A program made the position numbers and the translations under genes. Below are positions 45,638 to 55,639 of a stretch of DNA of 64,000 nt, in pieces (the stretch's first letter is position 1; each line of letters opens with the position of its first letter). Below the pieces are notes generated by a model, which was not told the origin of the DNA, searched no databases, and saw only the letters and a list, made by a program, of their open reading frames with translations. Source of the stretch: Mycolicibacterium celeriflavum (lineage in GTDB: Bacteria > Actinomycetota > Actinomycetes > Mycobacteriales > Mycobacteriaceae); NCBI RefSeq assembly GCF_010731795.1, contig NZ_AP022591.1, forward strand, positions 310,001 through 374,000, written 5' to 3'.

Positions 45638-46948
45638 CTACCGATACCCGCCCGCGATCTCGCCGCTCGGCTGTGGCATGTCCAGCGCTTCCGTGGGCGC
45701 GGCAGGACGCAGTGCAGTGATCATGTTTGCTGTGCTCGTTTGGTATGGCTGGCGGCCGAGTCGACCCACCGTTGCGGCCACCCGCAGCACGTAGGCGTCG
45801 CGCGGAACCGTGGGATCGCGCCCGGTGAAGTCGGCGATTCGCCGGAGTCGATAGCGGACGGTATTTGGATGAACGAACAATTTGCGTGCGCATGCTTCGA
45901 TGGCGCCGCCGGAGTCCAGATAGGCGTCCAGCGTCTCGGTCAGCGCGGGCCCGGCGTCGGCCAGCGGGCGCATCACCTCGGTCTCCAGCGCCGCGATCGC
46001 CGTGACGTCGCCCAGCAGCGCACGTTCCGGGAGAAGTTCGCGCGCAGGCACCGGTCGGGGCGCCCCGCTCCAACCCGCCACGGCGTTCATGCCCGCAATG
46101 GCCTCGGTCGCGCTGCGGTGGGCGTTCGCCAGCGTGGTGGCGGTGGGCCCGACCACCACCGGCCCGTCCGCGAACACCGTCAGGATCTCGGTGAGGAACC
46201 GGTCGGTCGGGGAGAGCACCCCCGACACGATGGCGACCAGCCAGTTGCCGTGCACGTCCGACAGCGCCGCGCGGCCGTTGCGCTTCACGACGTCGTGTAC
46301 GTCGTCGCTGGCCAGATCGACCCGGTCGGGTTGCGGCAGGCCCACTATCACCGTGGCGGGCGCCGTGGCATCCCAGTTCAGCGCCGCGGCCTGTGACTGC
46401 AACTCCGGGCCGGTGTCACCGCGCACCACGGCATCGACGACGTTGGCCTCCATCCTGGTGTCCCACGCGCCGCGTGCCTCAGCTTGATCGGCATAGGCGC
46501 TGGCCGCGGCGAACGCGAGATCGCGGCTGTACCTCAAGATGCCCGCCGTCAGCGCGGTCAACTGTTCCTCCGAGCGGGCCAGTAGGGGCACCACCTCTTC
46601 GAAGAACTCCATGGTGATGCGGACCATCTCGACCGACTGCCGCAGGGCGATGCGCCGCCGCAGGTCTTGAGGCACCACTTCGAAGGCCTGCGCCGTGTAG
46701 CTGACATTGCTCTGCGGGTCGCGCATCCACTCGACGAAGTTGACCACCGCGGTCTGCACGACCAATTGCACGCTGGACCGCTGCGAAGCCTCCAGTTCGG
46801 TGAAGAACGGCAACCGCTCCTCCATCGCCCGCACCGCCTCGGTGGCCAGCCGGCCCGAGTACTGCTGCAAACGGCGCAGCACCGAGTCGGGAACGGTCTC
46901 GAGGACCTCGACCGTCGACTTCGGAGGCACGAACCTGTTGTCAGGCAT
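45638..46948 (-). CDS. mabR: MabR, PucR-type regulator of the FAS-II operon
   Basis: 436 residues. The C-terminal helix-turn-helix of the PucR/CdaR type is clear: KLFVHPNTVRYRLRRIADFTG near residue 365. The central part resembles the GGDEF-like domain of this family. Counterpart of Rv2242, known as MabR, which binds upstream of fabD and controls mycolic acid elongation, with acyl-CoA as a likely effector. It is 103 bp upstream of fabD on the same strand, with the operator between. Confidence 0.88.
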   Translation of the reverse strand: MPDNRFVPPKSTVEVLETVPDSVLRRLQQYSGRLATEAVRAMEERLPFFTELEASQRSSVQLVVQTAVVNFVEWMRDPQSNVSYTAQAFEVVPQDLRRRIALRQSVEMVRITMEFFEEVVPLLARSEEQLTALTAGILRYSRDLAFAAASAYADQAEARGAWDTRMEANVVDAVVRGDTGPELQSQAAALNWDATAPATVIVGLPQPDRVDLASDDVHDVVKRNGRAALSDVHGNWLVAIVSGVLSPTDRFLTEILTVFADGPVVVGPTATTLANAHRSATEAIAGMNAVAGWSGAPRPVPARELLPERALLGDVTAIAALETEVMRPLADAGPALTETLDAYLDSGGAIEACARKLFVHPNTVRYRLRRIADFTGRDPTVPRDAYVLRVAATVGRLGRQPYQTSTANMITALRPAAPTEALDMPQPSGEIAGGYR

Positions 46949-46971
46949 CCATAAAGGTTACGCCACTCAAA

Positions 46972-46986
46972 TGGAGGAACCCTCCA
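46972..46986. promoter_or_regulatory. Short inverted repeat upstream of mabR
   Basis: TGGAGG (46972-46977) and CCTCCA (46981-46986) flank a 3-nt loop, 24 bp before the mabR start codon on its template side. It may be an operator for mabR or part of an end signal for aceE. Confidence 0.35.
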
Positions 46987-46993
46987 ATGCGAC

Positions 46994-47044
46994 GGCCTAA
47001 GCCACTCCGGGATCTAAAGTCGTGGCCTAAGCCACTCCGGGATC
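46994..47044. repeat. 21-bp tandem duplication of the aceE 3' end
   Basis: GGCCTAAGCCACTCCGGGATC occurs at 46994-47014 and again at 47024-47044, a 30-bp period. The second copy is the real end of aceE with its stop codon; the first is a downstream duplicate. Confidence 0.8.
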
Positions 47045-49816
47045 CGACGTCTGCTCGGGCGCGGCCATCACGTCGTCGATCTCGTACTGCTGAGCCGCCT
47101 TCACCGCGACGGACTGATCGATGTTGCCGTCGCGGGCCAGCCCCTCCAACACCGCCACGACGATCGACTCGGCGTCGGTGTTGTAGTAGCGCCGCGCGGC
47201 GGGCCGGGTGTCGGAGAAGCCGAACCCGTCGGTGCCCAGCGTGATGTAGGTGCCCGGCACCCAGCCCCGGATCTGCTCGGGCACCCCGCGCATCCAGTCC
47301 GACACCGCGATCACCGGGCCCTGCGCCTCGGCCAGTGTCTTGGTGATGTAGGGCGTGCCCGCCGGCCGGTCCGGATGACGCAGCCGCTTCTTCTCGATCT
47401 CCACGCCGTCACGGTTGAGTTCGCCCCAACTGGTCACCGACCACACGTCCGCGGCTACGTCCCACTCGTCGGCGAGCATCTCGGCCGCCTTCAGCGCCGA
47501 CGGCATGGCGACCCCCGACACCAGGATCTGTGCGGCGTTGGACCGCTTCTCGGGTGCCGGCCGGTAGCGGTAGATGCCGCGCAACAGGCCCTCGACGTCG
47601 AGGTCCTCGGGTTCCGGCGGCTGAACGTAGGGCTCGTTGTAGATGGTCATGTAGAAGTAGACGTTCTCCGGGTTCTCGCCGTACATGCGGTGCAGGCCGC
47701 TTTCGATGATGTAGGCGATCTCGTAGGCGAACGCCGGGTCGTAGGCGACGACGGCTGGGTTGCTCGCCGCCAGCAGCAGCGAGTGCCCGTCGGCGTGCTG
47801 CAGACCCTCGCCGACCAGTGTGGTGCGTCCCGCGGTGGCGCCGAGGAGAAATCCGCGCGTCATCTGGTCGGAGGCCGCCCACAGATTGTCGCCGGTGCGC
47901 TGGAATCCGAACATCGAATAGAAGATGTAGACCGGAATCATCGGTTCGTTGTGCGTCGCGTACGCCGTGCCGGCCGCGATGAAGCTGCCCGAGGAGCCGG
48001 CCTCGTTGATGCCCTCGTGCAGGATCTGGCCGATTTCGCTTTCCTTGTAGGCCAGCATCAGCTCGGCGTCGACCGAGGTGTAGAGCTGGCCGTTGCGGTT
48101 GTAGATCTTGAGGTTGGGGAACCAGGAGTCCATGCCGAACGTGCGCGCCTCGTCCGGGATGATCGGGACGATACGCCAGCCGATCTCCTTGTCGCGCAAC
48201 AGTTCCTTGAACGTGCGCACCGTGGCCATGGTGGTGGCCACCTCCTGCTTGCCCGAACCCTTCTTCAGCGCCTTGTAGGTGTCGCGGCCGGGCAGGGTGA
48301 GCGCCTTGGACTTCGTGCGACGCTCGGGCAGGAACCCGCCGAGCGCGCGCCTGCGGTCGAGCATGTAGCGAATCTCGGCTGCCTCCGGACCGGGGTGGTA
48401 GTACGGCGGAAGGTAGGGGTTCTCCTCGAGCTGCTCGTCGCTGATCGGGATGCGTTGCGCATCGCGGAAGTACTTGAGGTCTTCCAGGGCAAGCTTTTTC
48501 ATCTGATGGGTGGCGTTGCGGCCCTGGAAGTGCGCGCCCAGCGAATAGCCCTTGATGGTCTTGGCTAGGATCACCGTCGGCTGGCCCTTGTGCTCGGTGG
48601 CGGCACGGTAGGCGGCGTAGACCTTGCGGTAGTCGTGTCCGCCTCGCTTGAGGTTCCAGATCTCGGAGTCCGACATCTTCTCGACCAGAGCCTTGGTGCG
48701 CGGGTCGCGGCCGAAGAAGTGGTCGCGCACGTAGGCGCCGTCGTTGGCCCGGTAGGTCTGGTAATCGCCGTCGGGGGTGGTGTTCATCAGGTTGACCAGT
48801 GCGCCGTCGCGGTCGGCGTGCAACAGCGCGTCCCACTCGCGGCCCCACACCACCTTGATGACGTTCCAGCCCGCGCCGCGGAAGAACGACTCGAGTTCCT
48901 GGATGATCTTCCCGTTGCCGCGCACCGGCCCGTCGAGGCGCTGCAGGTTGCAGTTGACGACGAACGTGAGGTTGTCCAGGGCCTCCAGCGCCGCGACGTG
49001 CGCCAGGCCGCGGCTCTCGGGCTCGTCCATCTCACCGTCGCCCAGGAATGCCCAGACGTGCTGGTCGGAGGTGTCCTTGATGCCGCGGTCGTGCAGATAG
49101 TGGTTGAACCGGGCCTGATAGATGGCGTTGATCGGGCCCAGCCCCATCGAGACGGTGGGGAACTCCCAGAAGTCGGGCATCAACCGCGGGTGCGGGTACG
49201 ACGGCAGCCCGCCGCCGGGGTGACTGTGCTCCTGACGGAAGCCGTCGAGTTGCTCGGCGGACAGCCGGCCTTCCAGGTACGCGCGCGCGTAGATGCCCGG
49301 GGACGCATGGCCCTGGATGAACACCTGGTCGCCGCCGCCCGGGTGCGATTTGCCGCGGAAGAAGTGGTTGAAGCCGACCTCATACAGGGCGGCCGACGAC
49401 GCGTACGTCGAAATGTGGCCGCCCACACCGACTCCCGGCCGCTGAGCGCGGTGCACCATGATCGCGGCGTTCCACCGGATCCAGGTCCGGTAGCGACGCT
49501 CGACGTCCTCGTCGCCGGGGAACCACGGTTCCAGCTCGGTGGGGATCGTGTTCACGTAGTCCGTCGACGTCAGCGCCGGAATGGCCACGCGCTGTTCGCC
49601 GGAGCGCTCCAGCAAGCGCAACATCAAGTAGCGCGCCCGCGCGGGGCCGGACCGTTCGAGCAGCTGGTCGAACGATTGCAGCCATTCGCTGGTCTCTTCG
49701 GGATCGATATCGGGGAGATACGACGCGACGCCCTCCCGGATCACCCGCACCCGGTCGTGTTCAGCTGCGGTGGAGGAGTTTTGGGCCAGATCCTGGCGCG
49801 CGAACTCGGTGGTCAA
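47027..49816 (-). CDS. aceE: Pyruvate dehydrogenase E1 component, homodimeric type
   Basis: 929 residues. The start is a TTG at 49816, chosen because AAGGAG lies 7 bp upstream and the following [14 protein letters not shown] matches the known mycobacterial N-terminus; ATG at 49900 would add a non-conserved leader. The thiamine diphosphate motif [12 protein letters not shown] to [11 protein letters not shown] is near residue 245-285, and the C-terminal transketolase domain ends the chain. It decarboxylates pyruvate and passes acetyl to DlaT, supplying the acetyl-CoA used next door. Confidence 0.93.
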   Translation of the reverse strand: MTTEFARQDLAQNSSTAAEHDRVRVIREGVASYLPDIDPEETSEWLQSFDQLLERSGPARARYLMLRLLERSGEQRVAIPALTSTDYVNTIPTELEPWFPGDEDVERRYRTWIRWNAAIMVHRAQRPGVGVGGHISTYASSAALYEVGFNHFFRGKSHPGGGDQVFIQGHASPGIYARAYLEGRLSAEQLDGFRQEHSHPGGGLPSYPHPRLMPDFWEFPTVSMGLGPINAIYQARFNHYLHDRGIKDTSDQHVWAFLGDGEMDEPESRGLAHVAALEALDNLTFVVNCNLQRLDGPVRGNGKIIQELESFFRGAGWNVIKVVWGREWDALLHADRDGALVNLMNTTPDGDYQTYRANDGAYVRDHFFGRDPRTKALVEKMSDSEIWNLKRGGHDYRKVYAAYRAATEHKGQPTVILAKTIKGYSLGAHFQGRNATHQMKKLALEDLKYFRDAQRIPISDEQLEENPYLPPYYHPGPEAAEIRYMLDRRRALGGFLPERRTKSKALTLPGRDTYKALKKGSGKQEVATTMATVRTFKELLRDKEIGWRIVPIIPDEARTFGMDSWFPNLKIYNRNGQLYTSVDAELMLAYKESEIGQILHEGINEAGSSGSFIAAGTAYATHNEPMIPVYIFYSMFGFQRTGDNLWAASDQMTRGFLLGATAGRTTLVGEGLQHADGHSLLLAASNPAVVAYDPAFAYEIAYIIESGLHRMYGENPENVYFYMTIYNEPYVQPPEPEDLDVEGLLRGIYRYRPAPEKRSNAAQILVSGVAMPSALKAAEMLADEWDVAADVWSVTSWGELNRDGVEIEKKRLRHPDRPAGTPYITKTLAEAQGPVIAVSDWMRGVPEQIRGWVPGTYITLGTDGFGFSDTRPAARRYYNTDAESIVVAVLEGLARDGNIDQSVAVKAAQQYEIDDVMAAPEQTSDPGVA

Positions 49817-50007
49817 CTTCCGCTCCTTGGTAGGCGGTTTCAGGTGCTCACGCCTCGACGCAGATGTTTTCTGCGCTTGCGCGTGGACGACGGATTCCAT
49901 CCTTCTCCCATCCTGCCCCACATGCACAGGTGGGGTGGCGAGTGGAACTAACCGACGATCCCCGGACCGAACCGGTAACGTCTGCAGCCGTGGTGATCGG
50001 TGCGCTG

Positions 50008-50565
50008 ATGCAAAAACCGCTGCAGATCGGCGCACTGATGGTCGGCATCTCGGCCGTCGCCGCCATGGTCGTCGTCGGATGCAGCAGCGTCACCGAGGGC
50101 ACCGCGCAGGTGGACGCGGGCGAGGCGCCGGTGTACCGGGCGTCGATGTCGGCCTCGTTGGAGGAGTCGGCCGCCAGTTCCAGCGCCCGGGAGTCGGAAC
50201 GCCAGTCCTCGATCACCAAGGAGGCGATTCACTCCTCGTGCGAGACGCTCAGTTCCAGCAGCGTCGACGCGATCACCGCGGTCAACGCGTATGTCGACGC
50301 GTTCAACCAGAACGCCGCCGACGCGCCGGCCAAGGCGGGCCCGGCGATCGACGCCCTGAACCACAGCGCCGACATGGTCGCGCGCAGCATCTCCGACCCG
50401 CTCAGTCCCGAGCTCAAGGATGCGCTCAACGGGTGGGTCGACGCCGCCAGGGGCGTGGCCACCGCGATCGCCGGCAACTACGGGCCCGATGAGTTCAACG
50501 CGGCGATCAGCCGGCTCAACGACACCAAGACCGCCGCGCTCAACCTCTGTGACGCCGCATATTGA
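50008..50565 (+). CDS. Probable lipoprotein, Rv2240c-like
   Basis: 185 residues from ATG at 50008; GTG codons at 49990 and 49993 are alternatives. The signal peptide has a hydrophobic core and a lipobox AMVVVGCSS (Cys near 25). The mature protein is helical, rich in Ala and Ser, with two more Cys ([14 protein letters not shown]) likely forming a disulfide. Function unknown. Divergent from aceE. Confidence 0.65.
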   Translation: MQKPLQIGALMVGISAVAAMVVVGCSSVTEGTAQVDAGEAPVYRASMSASLEESAASSSARESERQSSITKEAIHSSCETLSSSSVDAITAVNAYVDAFNQNAADAPAKAGPAIDALNHSADMVARSISDPLSPELKDALNGWVDAARGVATAIAGNYGPDEFNAAISRLNDTKTAALNLCDAAY

Positions 50566-50682
50566 CCGATATTGACCAACCTTGCCGCCAGGCACGTGCG
50601 GGCAGACCCCGCCGTGCGACGATAGGGCCCAAGACAACGCCGAGCGCACCATGCGCTCGAGCCGGCTGAAGGAGGACCGACG

Positions 50683-51111
50683 GTGGTCGCGGCGGACGAC
50701 GCCCCGAACTACGCCCGCAGACTGGGCATCCAAAAAGATCAGGTTGTACAGGAACTGGGCTGGGACGAAGACGTCGACGACGACATCCGAGCCGACATCG
50801 AGGAGGCGTGCGGCGGCGAGCTGCTCGACGAGGATGCCGACGAGGTCATCGACGTGGTCCTGCTCTGGTGGCGCGACGACGACGGGGACCTGGTGGACGC
50901 GCTGATGGACGCCATCACCCCGCTGGCCGATGACGGTGTGATCTGGGTGGTGACCCCGAAGACGGGCAAGCCCGGCCACGTCCAACCGGCCGATATCGCG
51001 GAGTCGGCTCCCACGGCGGGGCTGATGCAGACCTCCTCGGCGAACCTCGGCGACTGGATCGCCAGCCGGCTGGTGCAGCCGAAGAGCAAGGCGGCGGGGA
51101 GACGCTCGTGA
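50683..51111 (+). CDS. DUF3052 family protein (Rv2239c-like)
   Basis: 142 residues with a GTG start at 50683 and GAAGGAGGA just upstream. The pattern QELGWDEDVDDDIRADIEEA and VWVVTPKTGKPGHVQPADIAE is the DUF3052 signature of actinobacteria. Highly acidic in the first half. Function unknown. The stop overlaps the ahpE start, so the two are co-translated, which suggests a redox or stress link. Confidence 0.8.
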   Translation: MVAADDAPNYARRLGIQKDQVVQELGWDEDVDDDIRADIEEACGGELLDEDADEVIDVVLLWWRDDDGDLVDALMDAITPLADDGVIWVVTPKTGKPGHVQPADIAESAPTAGLMQTSSANLGDWIASRLVQPKSKAAGRRS

Positions 51112-51572
51112 TCGACGTCGGAACCGAAGCGCCCGACTTCACGCTGAAGGACCAGAACGGTCAACCCGTCACGCTCAGCGACTTCCGGGGCGCAAAGAAC
51201 GTGCTCCTGGTGTTCTTCCCGCTGGCGTTCACCGGCATCTGTCAGGGCGAGCTCGACGAGATCCGCGACCGGCTGCCCGACTACGAGAACGACGACACGG
51301 CGACGCTGGCCATCTCGGTGGGGCCGCCGCCCACGCACAAGGTGTGGGCGACGCAGAGTGGCTTCACGTTCCCGGTGTTGTCCGACTTCTGGCCGCACGG
51401 GGCCGTCGCATCGGCCTACGGGGTGTTCAACGAGGACGCGGGCATCGCCAACCGCGGCACGTTCGTCGTCGACCGCACCGGCATCGTCCGGTTCGCCGAG
51501 ATGAAACAGCCCGGCGAGGCCCGGGATCAGGCGCTGTGGACGGACGCGCTGGCGGCGTTGCGCTCCGGCTGA
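51108..51572 (+). CDS. ahpE: One-cysteine peroxiredoxin AhpE
   Basis: 154 residues from a GTG overlapping the DUF3052 stop. The peroxidatic Cys is in FFPLAFTGICQGELDEIRD (near 45), with the Thr of the T-x-x-C motif present. The resolving position is not a Cys, so it is a one-Cys enzyme of the AhpE class, regenerated by mycothiol and mycoredoxin. It reduces peroxides and peroxynitrite in the cytoplasm. Counterpart of Rv2238c. Confidence 0.9.
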   Translation: MIDVGTEAPDFTLKDQNGQPVTLSDFRGAKNVLLVFFPLAFTGICQGELDEIRDRLPDYENDDTATLAISVGPPPTHKVWATQSGFTFPVLSDFWPHGAVASAYGVFNEDAGIANRGTFVVDRTGIVRFAEMKQPGEARDQALWTDALAALRSG

Positions 51573-51617
51573 GCTGATTTCCTGTCGCAGGTCATCGCCG
51601 TGTAGCTTGCCCTGCAA

Positions 51618-51689
51618 GGGCGCGTAGCTCAGTGGTAGAGCTCTGGTTTTACACACCAGCGGTCGGCGGTTCGATACCGTCCGCGCCCA
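51618..51689 (+). tRNA. tRNA-Val (anticodon TAC)
   Basis: 72-nt cloverleaf: acceptor GGGCGCG (51618-51624) with CGCGCCC (51682-51688), anticodon arm CTGGT/ACCAG with loop TTTACAC, T arm GGCGG/CCGTC around TTCGATA. CC follows the discriminator A; CCA is not complete. All mobile DNA of the right-hand 12 kb begins just after this gene, so it is the probable island insertion site. Confidence 0.92.
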
Positions 51690-51920
51690 CCGATGTTCGC
51701 CCAGTTCAAACGGGGTTATCCATCCCGACCGGCGACCCCCGCTGTGCCAAGAATGTGCCAACCGAATCCGGGCGGGCTCGCGGCAACACACCAAGTTCTC
51801 CCCACGGACCGCGAACGGCGCGTTAGCGGGAAGAAAAGTCCTCGCGCGCGGGGGCCTGCTGTCGCCTGCCAGGGTGATGGGACCACCTGATTGCCAGGGG
51901 GATGGAACCACCGTGGCGCG

Positions 51921-52717
51921 TTATTGAGGACGCTCGTCGGGGTGGTCTGGGTCAAGCCGTCCGCCGCGGGTGCGTTGGGGGTAGGACGGTCCTTCGATGA
52001 CCAGGGTGTGGGCGGTGGCGGTCAGCCGGTCGATCGCTGATTGGGCCAGCAGCGTGTCGGCGGTCATGGTCAGCCATTCTGCGGGTTCCCTATTTGAGGT
52101 CACGATGGTGGTTTTGGCGCGGTGGCGTTCGACGATGATTTCGTAGAAGTCGCTGGTCTCGGTGGCATCGAGGGGTCTGAGCGCAAGTCGTCGATGATGA
52201 GGACGTCGGTGGCGGCCAGTCGACGGATTTCGGCGTCGACGGTGTTGTCCAGGCGGGCGGCGCGAAGCCTGGTGAACAGCTTGTTGGCACGGCCGAACAG
52301 GACTGTGTGTCTGCGACGAATGGCCATGTGCCCCAATGCTGTTGCTAGGTGTGTCTTGCCGACGCCGACGGGCCCGAGGACGATCGCGGATTGACCGGCG
52401 TCGAAGAATCGCAGGGAGGTCAGGTCGCCGAGCAGGGTGCGGTCATAGCGCAGCTCCGTTTGCGCGGTCCAGGTGTCGAAGCGCATGCTCGGGTCGAGTC
52501 CGGCTTTGGTCGCTCGTAGTGCGGCTGAACGGGATTCGCGTCGGGAGACCTCGTCGGCGAGTAGCGTTTCGAGGAATCCGATGTGGCTGAGTTTGTGTTG
52601 GCGGGCCAGGGCGGCGCGTTCGGGCAGGGTGTCGGCCAGTGCGCCGAGTTTGAGGGCTTTGAGCAGTCGGGTCAGGTCAGCGCCGACCGGGTCGGCGGGT
52701 GCGCAGTGGGTGCTCAT
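51921..52717 (-). pseudogene. istB: istB, IS21 helper ATPase, frameshifted
   Basis: N-terminal 180 codons (52717 to about 52185) are intact, with Walker A GPVGVGKTHLATALG and Walker B DVLIIDDL. At about 52185-52190 one base is missing (a C in the minus-strand TTGCGC-TCAGACC), after which the frame carrying TSNREPAEWL to the stop at 51921 continues the protein. Together they give the usual 260-residue IstB. The element cannot transpose on its own. Confidence 0.85.
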
Positions 52718-52718
52718 G

Positions 52719-53560
52719 TCAGCAGGTCTCCTCGGAATCGGTAATGGGCACTACGGTCAATGATGTTGGGGTGGTGCTGAATTCGGATGGATCACGAGAG
52801 AAGCGGGTGGCGGTTTGGCCGACTGCCTGTGGTAGTGCCGGGGTGGTGTTCTCGGTGGCGCGTTCCAGCATGGAGACGATCTTGTTGACCGAGACGACGT
52901 CGAGGTCCAGCGATAGTGAACAGGCTTGTTCGACGCGGTCGGCGCCGTAGCGGCGCACCAGCCCTTGGAGCCGGTAGACGGTGCGCATCCGGGTCCAGGG
53001 CAGCGGGTCATCGAGGATGCGTTCGGCGTAGATCCCGATATTGGGCCCGTGTGCAGCACAGGTGGCGATCAACGCCGCCAGGTCCCGCAACGCGTAACCG
53101 GCCTTGTGTTCGGGCAGATCCTCACGGTCGGTGCTGCGGCCACCAGGTGGTTGGCGGGGATGGACTTTCACCAGCGTGCCGCGACGATAGAACTTGACCA
53201 GCTCACTGTCGGCGCGGACGTCCAGCGTGGTGCCGATCCACTGCTCGGGCAGCGAAAACAGGGCTTTGGCGACCTCGGCGTGCCGATCCGGGGCCACCTT
53301 CGGCTGCGTCCAGACCGGAATGTCGAACACCGCCTCAGGCACCGGCTTCAGCGCCGGGAGTTCGTCGGCGACGAACACCCCGGTCGGGACGTCACCGGGT
53401 GGTGCCATGGATCCGCATCCCCGCGGCATCGCGATACCATCGCTCAGCACGACGGCGACAGTCATCGAGATCCCGGAAGTCTTCTCCGGCAAAGAAATCG
53501 ACCGCACATAAGACACCATGCGTTCCACCCGCGGCTTATCTTTCGGTTATCCGGCTAATC
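52719..53560 (-). pseudogene. istA: istA, IS21 transposase, truncated and frameshifted
   Basis: Only the C-terminal part remains. From KDKPRVERMVSYVR (about 53560) the frame breaks for some 40 codons: another frame reads FFAGEDFRDLDDCRRRAERW, typical IstA. The continuing frame VFVADELPALKPVP to EETC is intact. The DDE catalytic domain upstream is missing. It ends 1 bp before istB. Confidence 0.8.
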
Positions 53561-53596
53561 TGGGTTCGGATTTCGGCGTTTGAGTGTTCCCGCGGC

Positions 53597-53896
53597 TCAG
53601 CGTTGGGGCTTGCGGAGGCGGCGTAATTCTTCTTCGTGGCGGCGGACGGTTGCGGCGACGGCCTCCAGTGCGGTACGGAGGTGCGCGGTTTCAGTGGTGA
53701 GGCCCGTGAGGGTGTGTGCTTCACTGCCGCGGGTGCGGTGTTCCTCGATGATGGTGCGCAATTCGGGGTTGCGGTAGAGGGTGGCTCGCCCTAGTCCGGT
53801 GCGCTCGGCGACCTCGTCGAAGGTGACGGGTCGCCCGCTGAGAATGATTGCGGCACAGCGTCTTTCGACGTGTTGGCGGCGTTTTTCGCCCGTCAT
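53597..53896 (-). CDS. DUF6262/TnpC-like helix-turn-helix protein (remnant element)
   Basis: 99 residues. A DNA-binding helix-turn-helix (TFDEVAERTGLGRATLYRNPELR near residues 24-46) is followed by a coiled-coil-like C-terminus (EAVAATVRRHEEELRRLRK). Such small genes follow recombinase genes in Tn554-like elements. It overlaps the end of the truncated recombinase by ATGA, the same arrangement as at 56092-56095. Its target DNA is unknown. Confidence 0.7.
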   Translation of the reverse strand: MTGEKRRQHVERRCAAIILSGRPVTFDEVAERTGLGRATLYRNPELRTIIEEHRTRGSEAHTLTGLTTETAHLRTALEAVAATVRRHEEELRRLRKPQR

Positions 53897-54392
53897 CCGG
53901 TTTGAGCCTGACTGATGTGGGCATCGAGGCGTTCGATGAGTCGGCGGTGACGTTCGGCTTCCCTGTCCAGCCGCGGGCTTCGGCGTCGCGGGCCAGTGTT
54001 TCGGTGTCGGCGCGCTGGGCGGCCAGGACGGGCAGGTAGCCGGTGTCGGTGCGGAAGTTGGGGCAGTGCTCGCAGATGTTGGCGTAGGCGCACGGGCCTT
54101 GGACTTGGGCGCGGATGCAGAAGCCGCCGGCGAGGCGGGCCTTGACCGCGGGCGCGTGTTTCCAGTCGCCGTCGACGATCGGCAGTTGGGCGCGGCCCTG
54201 AGGCGGGTCGGCGGGCAAGGTGCCCAGGTGGGCTTTCGCGGCGGTCAGGGCACGCTCGTATTCGGTGCGCACGGTCGAGTCAAATAGCCGCCCGTAGCGC
54301 AGGCTCATCTCGGCCGAGACGTGGCCGAGCAGAGTCATCAGGCTTTGCAAGGAGACGCCGGCGTTGACCAGAGCGGTGGCATAGGTGTGTCT
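53893..54392 (-). pseudogene. C-terminal fragment of a tyrosine recombinase, frameshifted
   Basis: From codon RHTYATALVNAGVSLQSLMT (starting about 54392) this is the second half of a recombinase catalytic domain: Arg/His box, GHVSAEM His box and catalytic Tyr in LRYGRL. A C-terminal Cys cluster (GGFCIRA, GPCAYANICEHC) looks zinc-binding. Near 53960 the frame shifts and ends EAERHRRLIERLDAHI to the stop at 53893. Nothing recombinase-like precedes the Arg/His box. Confidence 0.75.
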
Positions 54393-54419
54393 TGTCTCCG
54401 CAGTGACCGTGTGCGGTCG

Positions 54420-54540
54420 GGTTCATGTTGCGATTGAACTCGGGCGATTCTGATGCCTGGTTCGCAATGTGATTCGCCGAGTGTGTGGCGATAAAGGACG
54501 GCTCGCCTGTGACGGATGTCACTGTGGTGAGTTCGGGTCA
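54420..54540. repeat. Copy 1 of ~121-bp element-end repeat
   Basis: About 70 percent identical to 55519-55639, in the same orientation, with shared cores CTGATGCC, GGCTCGCCT and GTGGTGAG. Copy 2 lies directly behind the tnpC-like gene, so the pair probably marks element ends. Confidence 0.65.
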
Positions 54541-54572
54541 TAAGGCGACATATGACTCCGGTCGGCACGTCG

Positions 54573-55379
54573 CTATCCCGATTGGTGTGACTTCCTCGCA
54601 GGGTCATGCGTTTCGAGCCACGTGTGGATTCGTTCGGCTGCGGCTGCCCATCCAGGGTCGAGCATCATGTCGTGCCCCATGTCGGGAAACAGTTCTGCCT
54701 CGGTGCGGTATGCGCGCGCCGTTGCGCGCACTTCCCTTTGGAGGATGCAGCGGTCGAGTTCCGCGCCTAAGACAAGCAAGGGCGTAGTCACCCGCTTCGG
54801 TCTGGGCAACATCCACATCGTGTCGAGTGCAACTCTCTGGCTCTCACCGTTGAGTCGCGCGGTGTATCTCACGACGTCCGACTCGGGGGTCTGCGGCGAG
54901 AAGAAGCTTTCGCGGGCAAGCTCAGGGGTACCGACGGGGAGTAATGCGTTGCCCGTAATCAGTCCTTTTGTGGCCAGCCACGGATGCCGTCGTGTCAGGC
55001 GCATGTTGAATGCGAAGCTTCCGCGCTGGGGTGCGGACGCAATCAGAACGGCGGCGGGCGCTTGGTGAGTCTCGAGGTACTTCTGCACAATGAAGCCGCC
55101 CATCGAATGGCCGATCAATATAGGCGTTGTGGGCAAGGTGTCGGCGACTGAGTCAACGTCGTCGAGGTAGTCGGCGAGGGAGCAGGTGCGGAGGGGCTTC
55201 AGTGAGGGGCTGTTTCCGTGGCCGCGGAGGCTGACCGCGAGGGCGCGGTAACCCTTGTCGGCGAAGAAGTCCAAGAAGTGTTCGTCCCAGCACCATGCGG
55301 CGTGCCAGGCCCCGTGGACGAAGAGCAGTGGTACGGGGTGGGATTCACTGCATGCCCCTTTGTCGATCACCTCGAGCAT
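54573..55379 (-). CDS. Alpha/beta-hydrolase, passenger gene
   Basis: 268 residues from the ATG at 55379 (MLEVIDKG), with AGGAAAGG upstream. Oxyanion motif LLFVHGAWHAAWCW near residue 17, nucleophile Ser in GHSMGGF near 90, Asp in VLGAELDR near 212 and His in DMGHDMM near 238: the triad is complete. No signal peptide; esterase or lipase-like activity. It lies between two copies of a 121-bp repeat, as a passenger would. Confidence 0.82.
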   Translation of the reverse strand: MLEVIDKGACSESHPVPLLFVHGAWHAAWCWDEHFLDFFADKGYRALAVSLRGHGNSPSLKPLRTCSLADYLDDVDSVADTLPTTPILIGHSMGGFIVQKYLETHQAPAAVLIASAPQRGSFAFNMRLTRRHPWLATKGLITGNALLPVGTPELARESFFSPQTPESDVVRYTARLNGESQRVALDTMWMLPRPKRVTTPLLVLGAELDRCILQREVRATARAYRTEAELFPDMGHDMMLDPGWAAAAERIHTWLETHDPARKSHQSG

Positions 55380-55518
55380 GACCCTGCCTTTCCTCTGTGG
55401 GACAACAGTCGCCGACGACTGTCGGCCGGAGGTTAGCTGCGACAACGCTGAGAATAGCTTCTGGCCAGGCAATAGACGGCCCGAATTGCTCACCCATCTT
55501 TTCGCGCGGTCGCCTTGA

Positions 55519-55639
55519 GGTTCGTGTCGCGTTTGATCACGGCCGACCCTGATGCCCGGGTTCACAGTGCTGTTTGGCGCGCGTATTGCGACGAGGGCGG
55601 CTCGCCTATGACCGATGCCGGTGTGGTGAGTCCGGGTCA
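55519..55639. repeat. Copy 2 of ~121-bp element-end repeat
   Basis: Same orientation as 54420-54540. Its last three bases are the stop codon of the tnpC-like gene, so it is the region directly downstream of the recombinase operon. The 139 bp from here to the hydrolase start hold no gene. Confidence 0.65.

Larger units (their letters stand above)
51858..53560 (-). mobile_element. Decayed IS21-family insertion sequence
   Basis: The left end has two 20-bp repeats with 18/20 identity (51868-51887, 51893-51912), core GCCAGGGTGATGGGACCACC, as IS21 ends do. It is followed by istB and the C-terminal third of istA on the minus strand. The right end is lost: istA stops abruptly near 53560 next to a DUF6262-type gene. 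Confidence 0.8.

Noticed and set aside
52100..52717. Programmed frameshift in istB
   Set aside because: Frameshifts that make transposases are known in other IS families, but I see no slippery run at the break and istA is also truncated. Plain decay is simpler.
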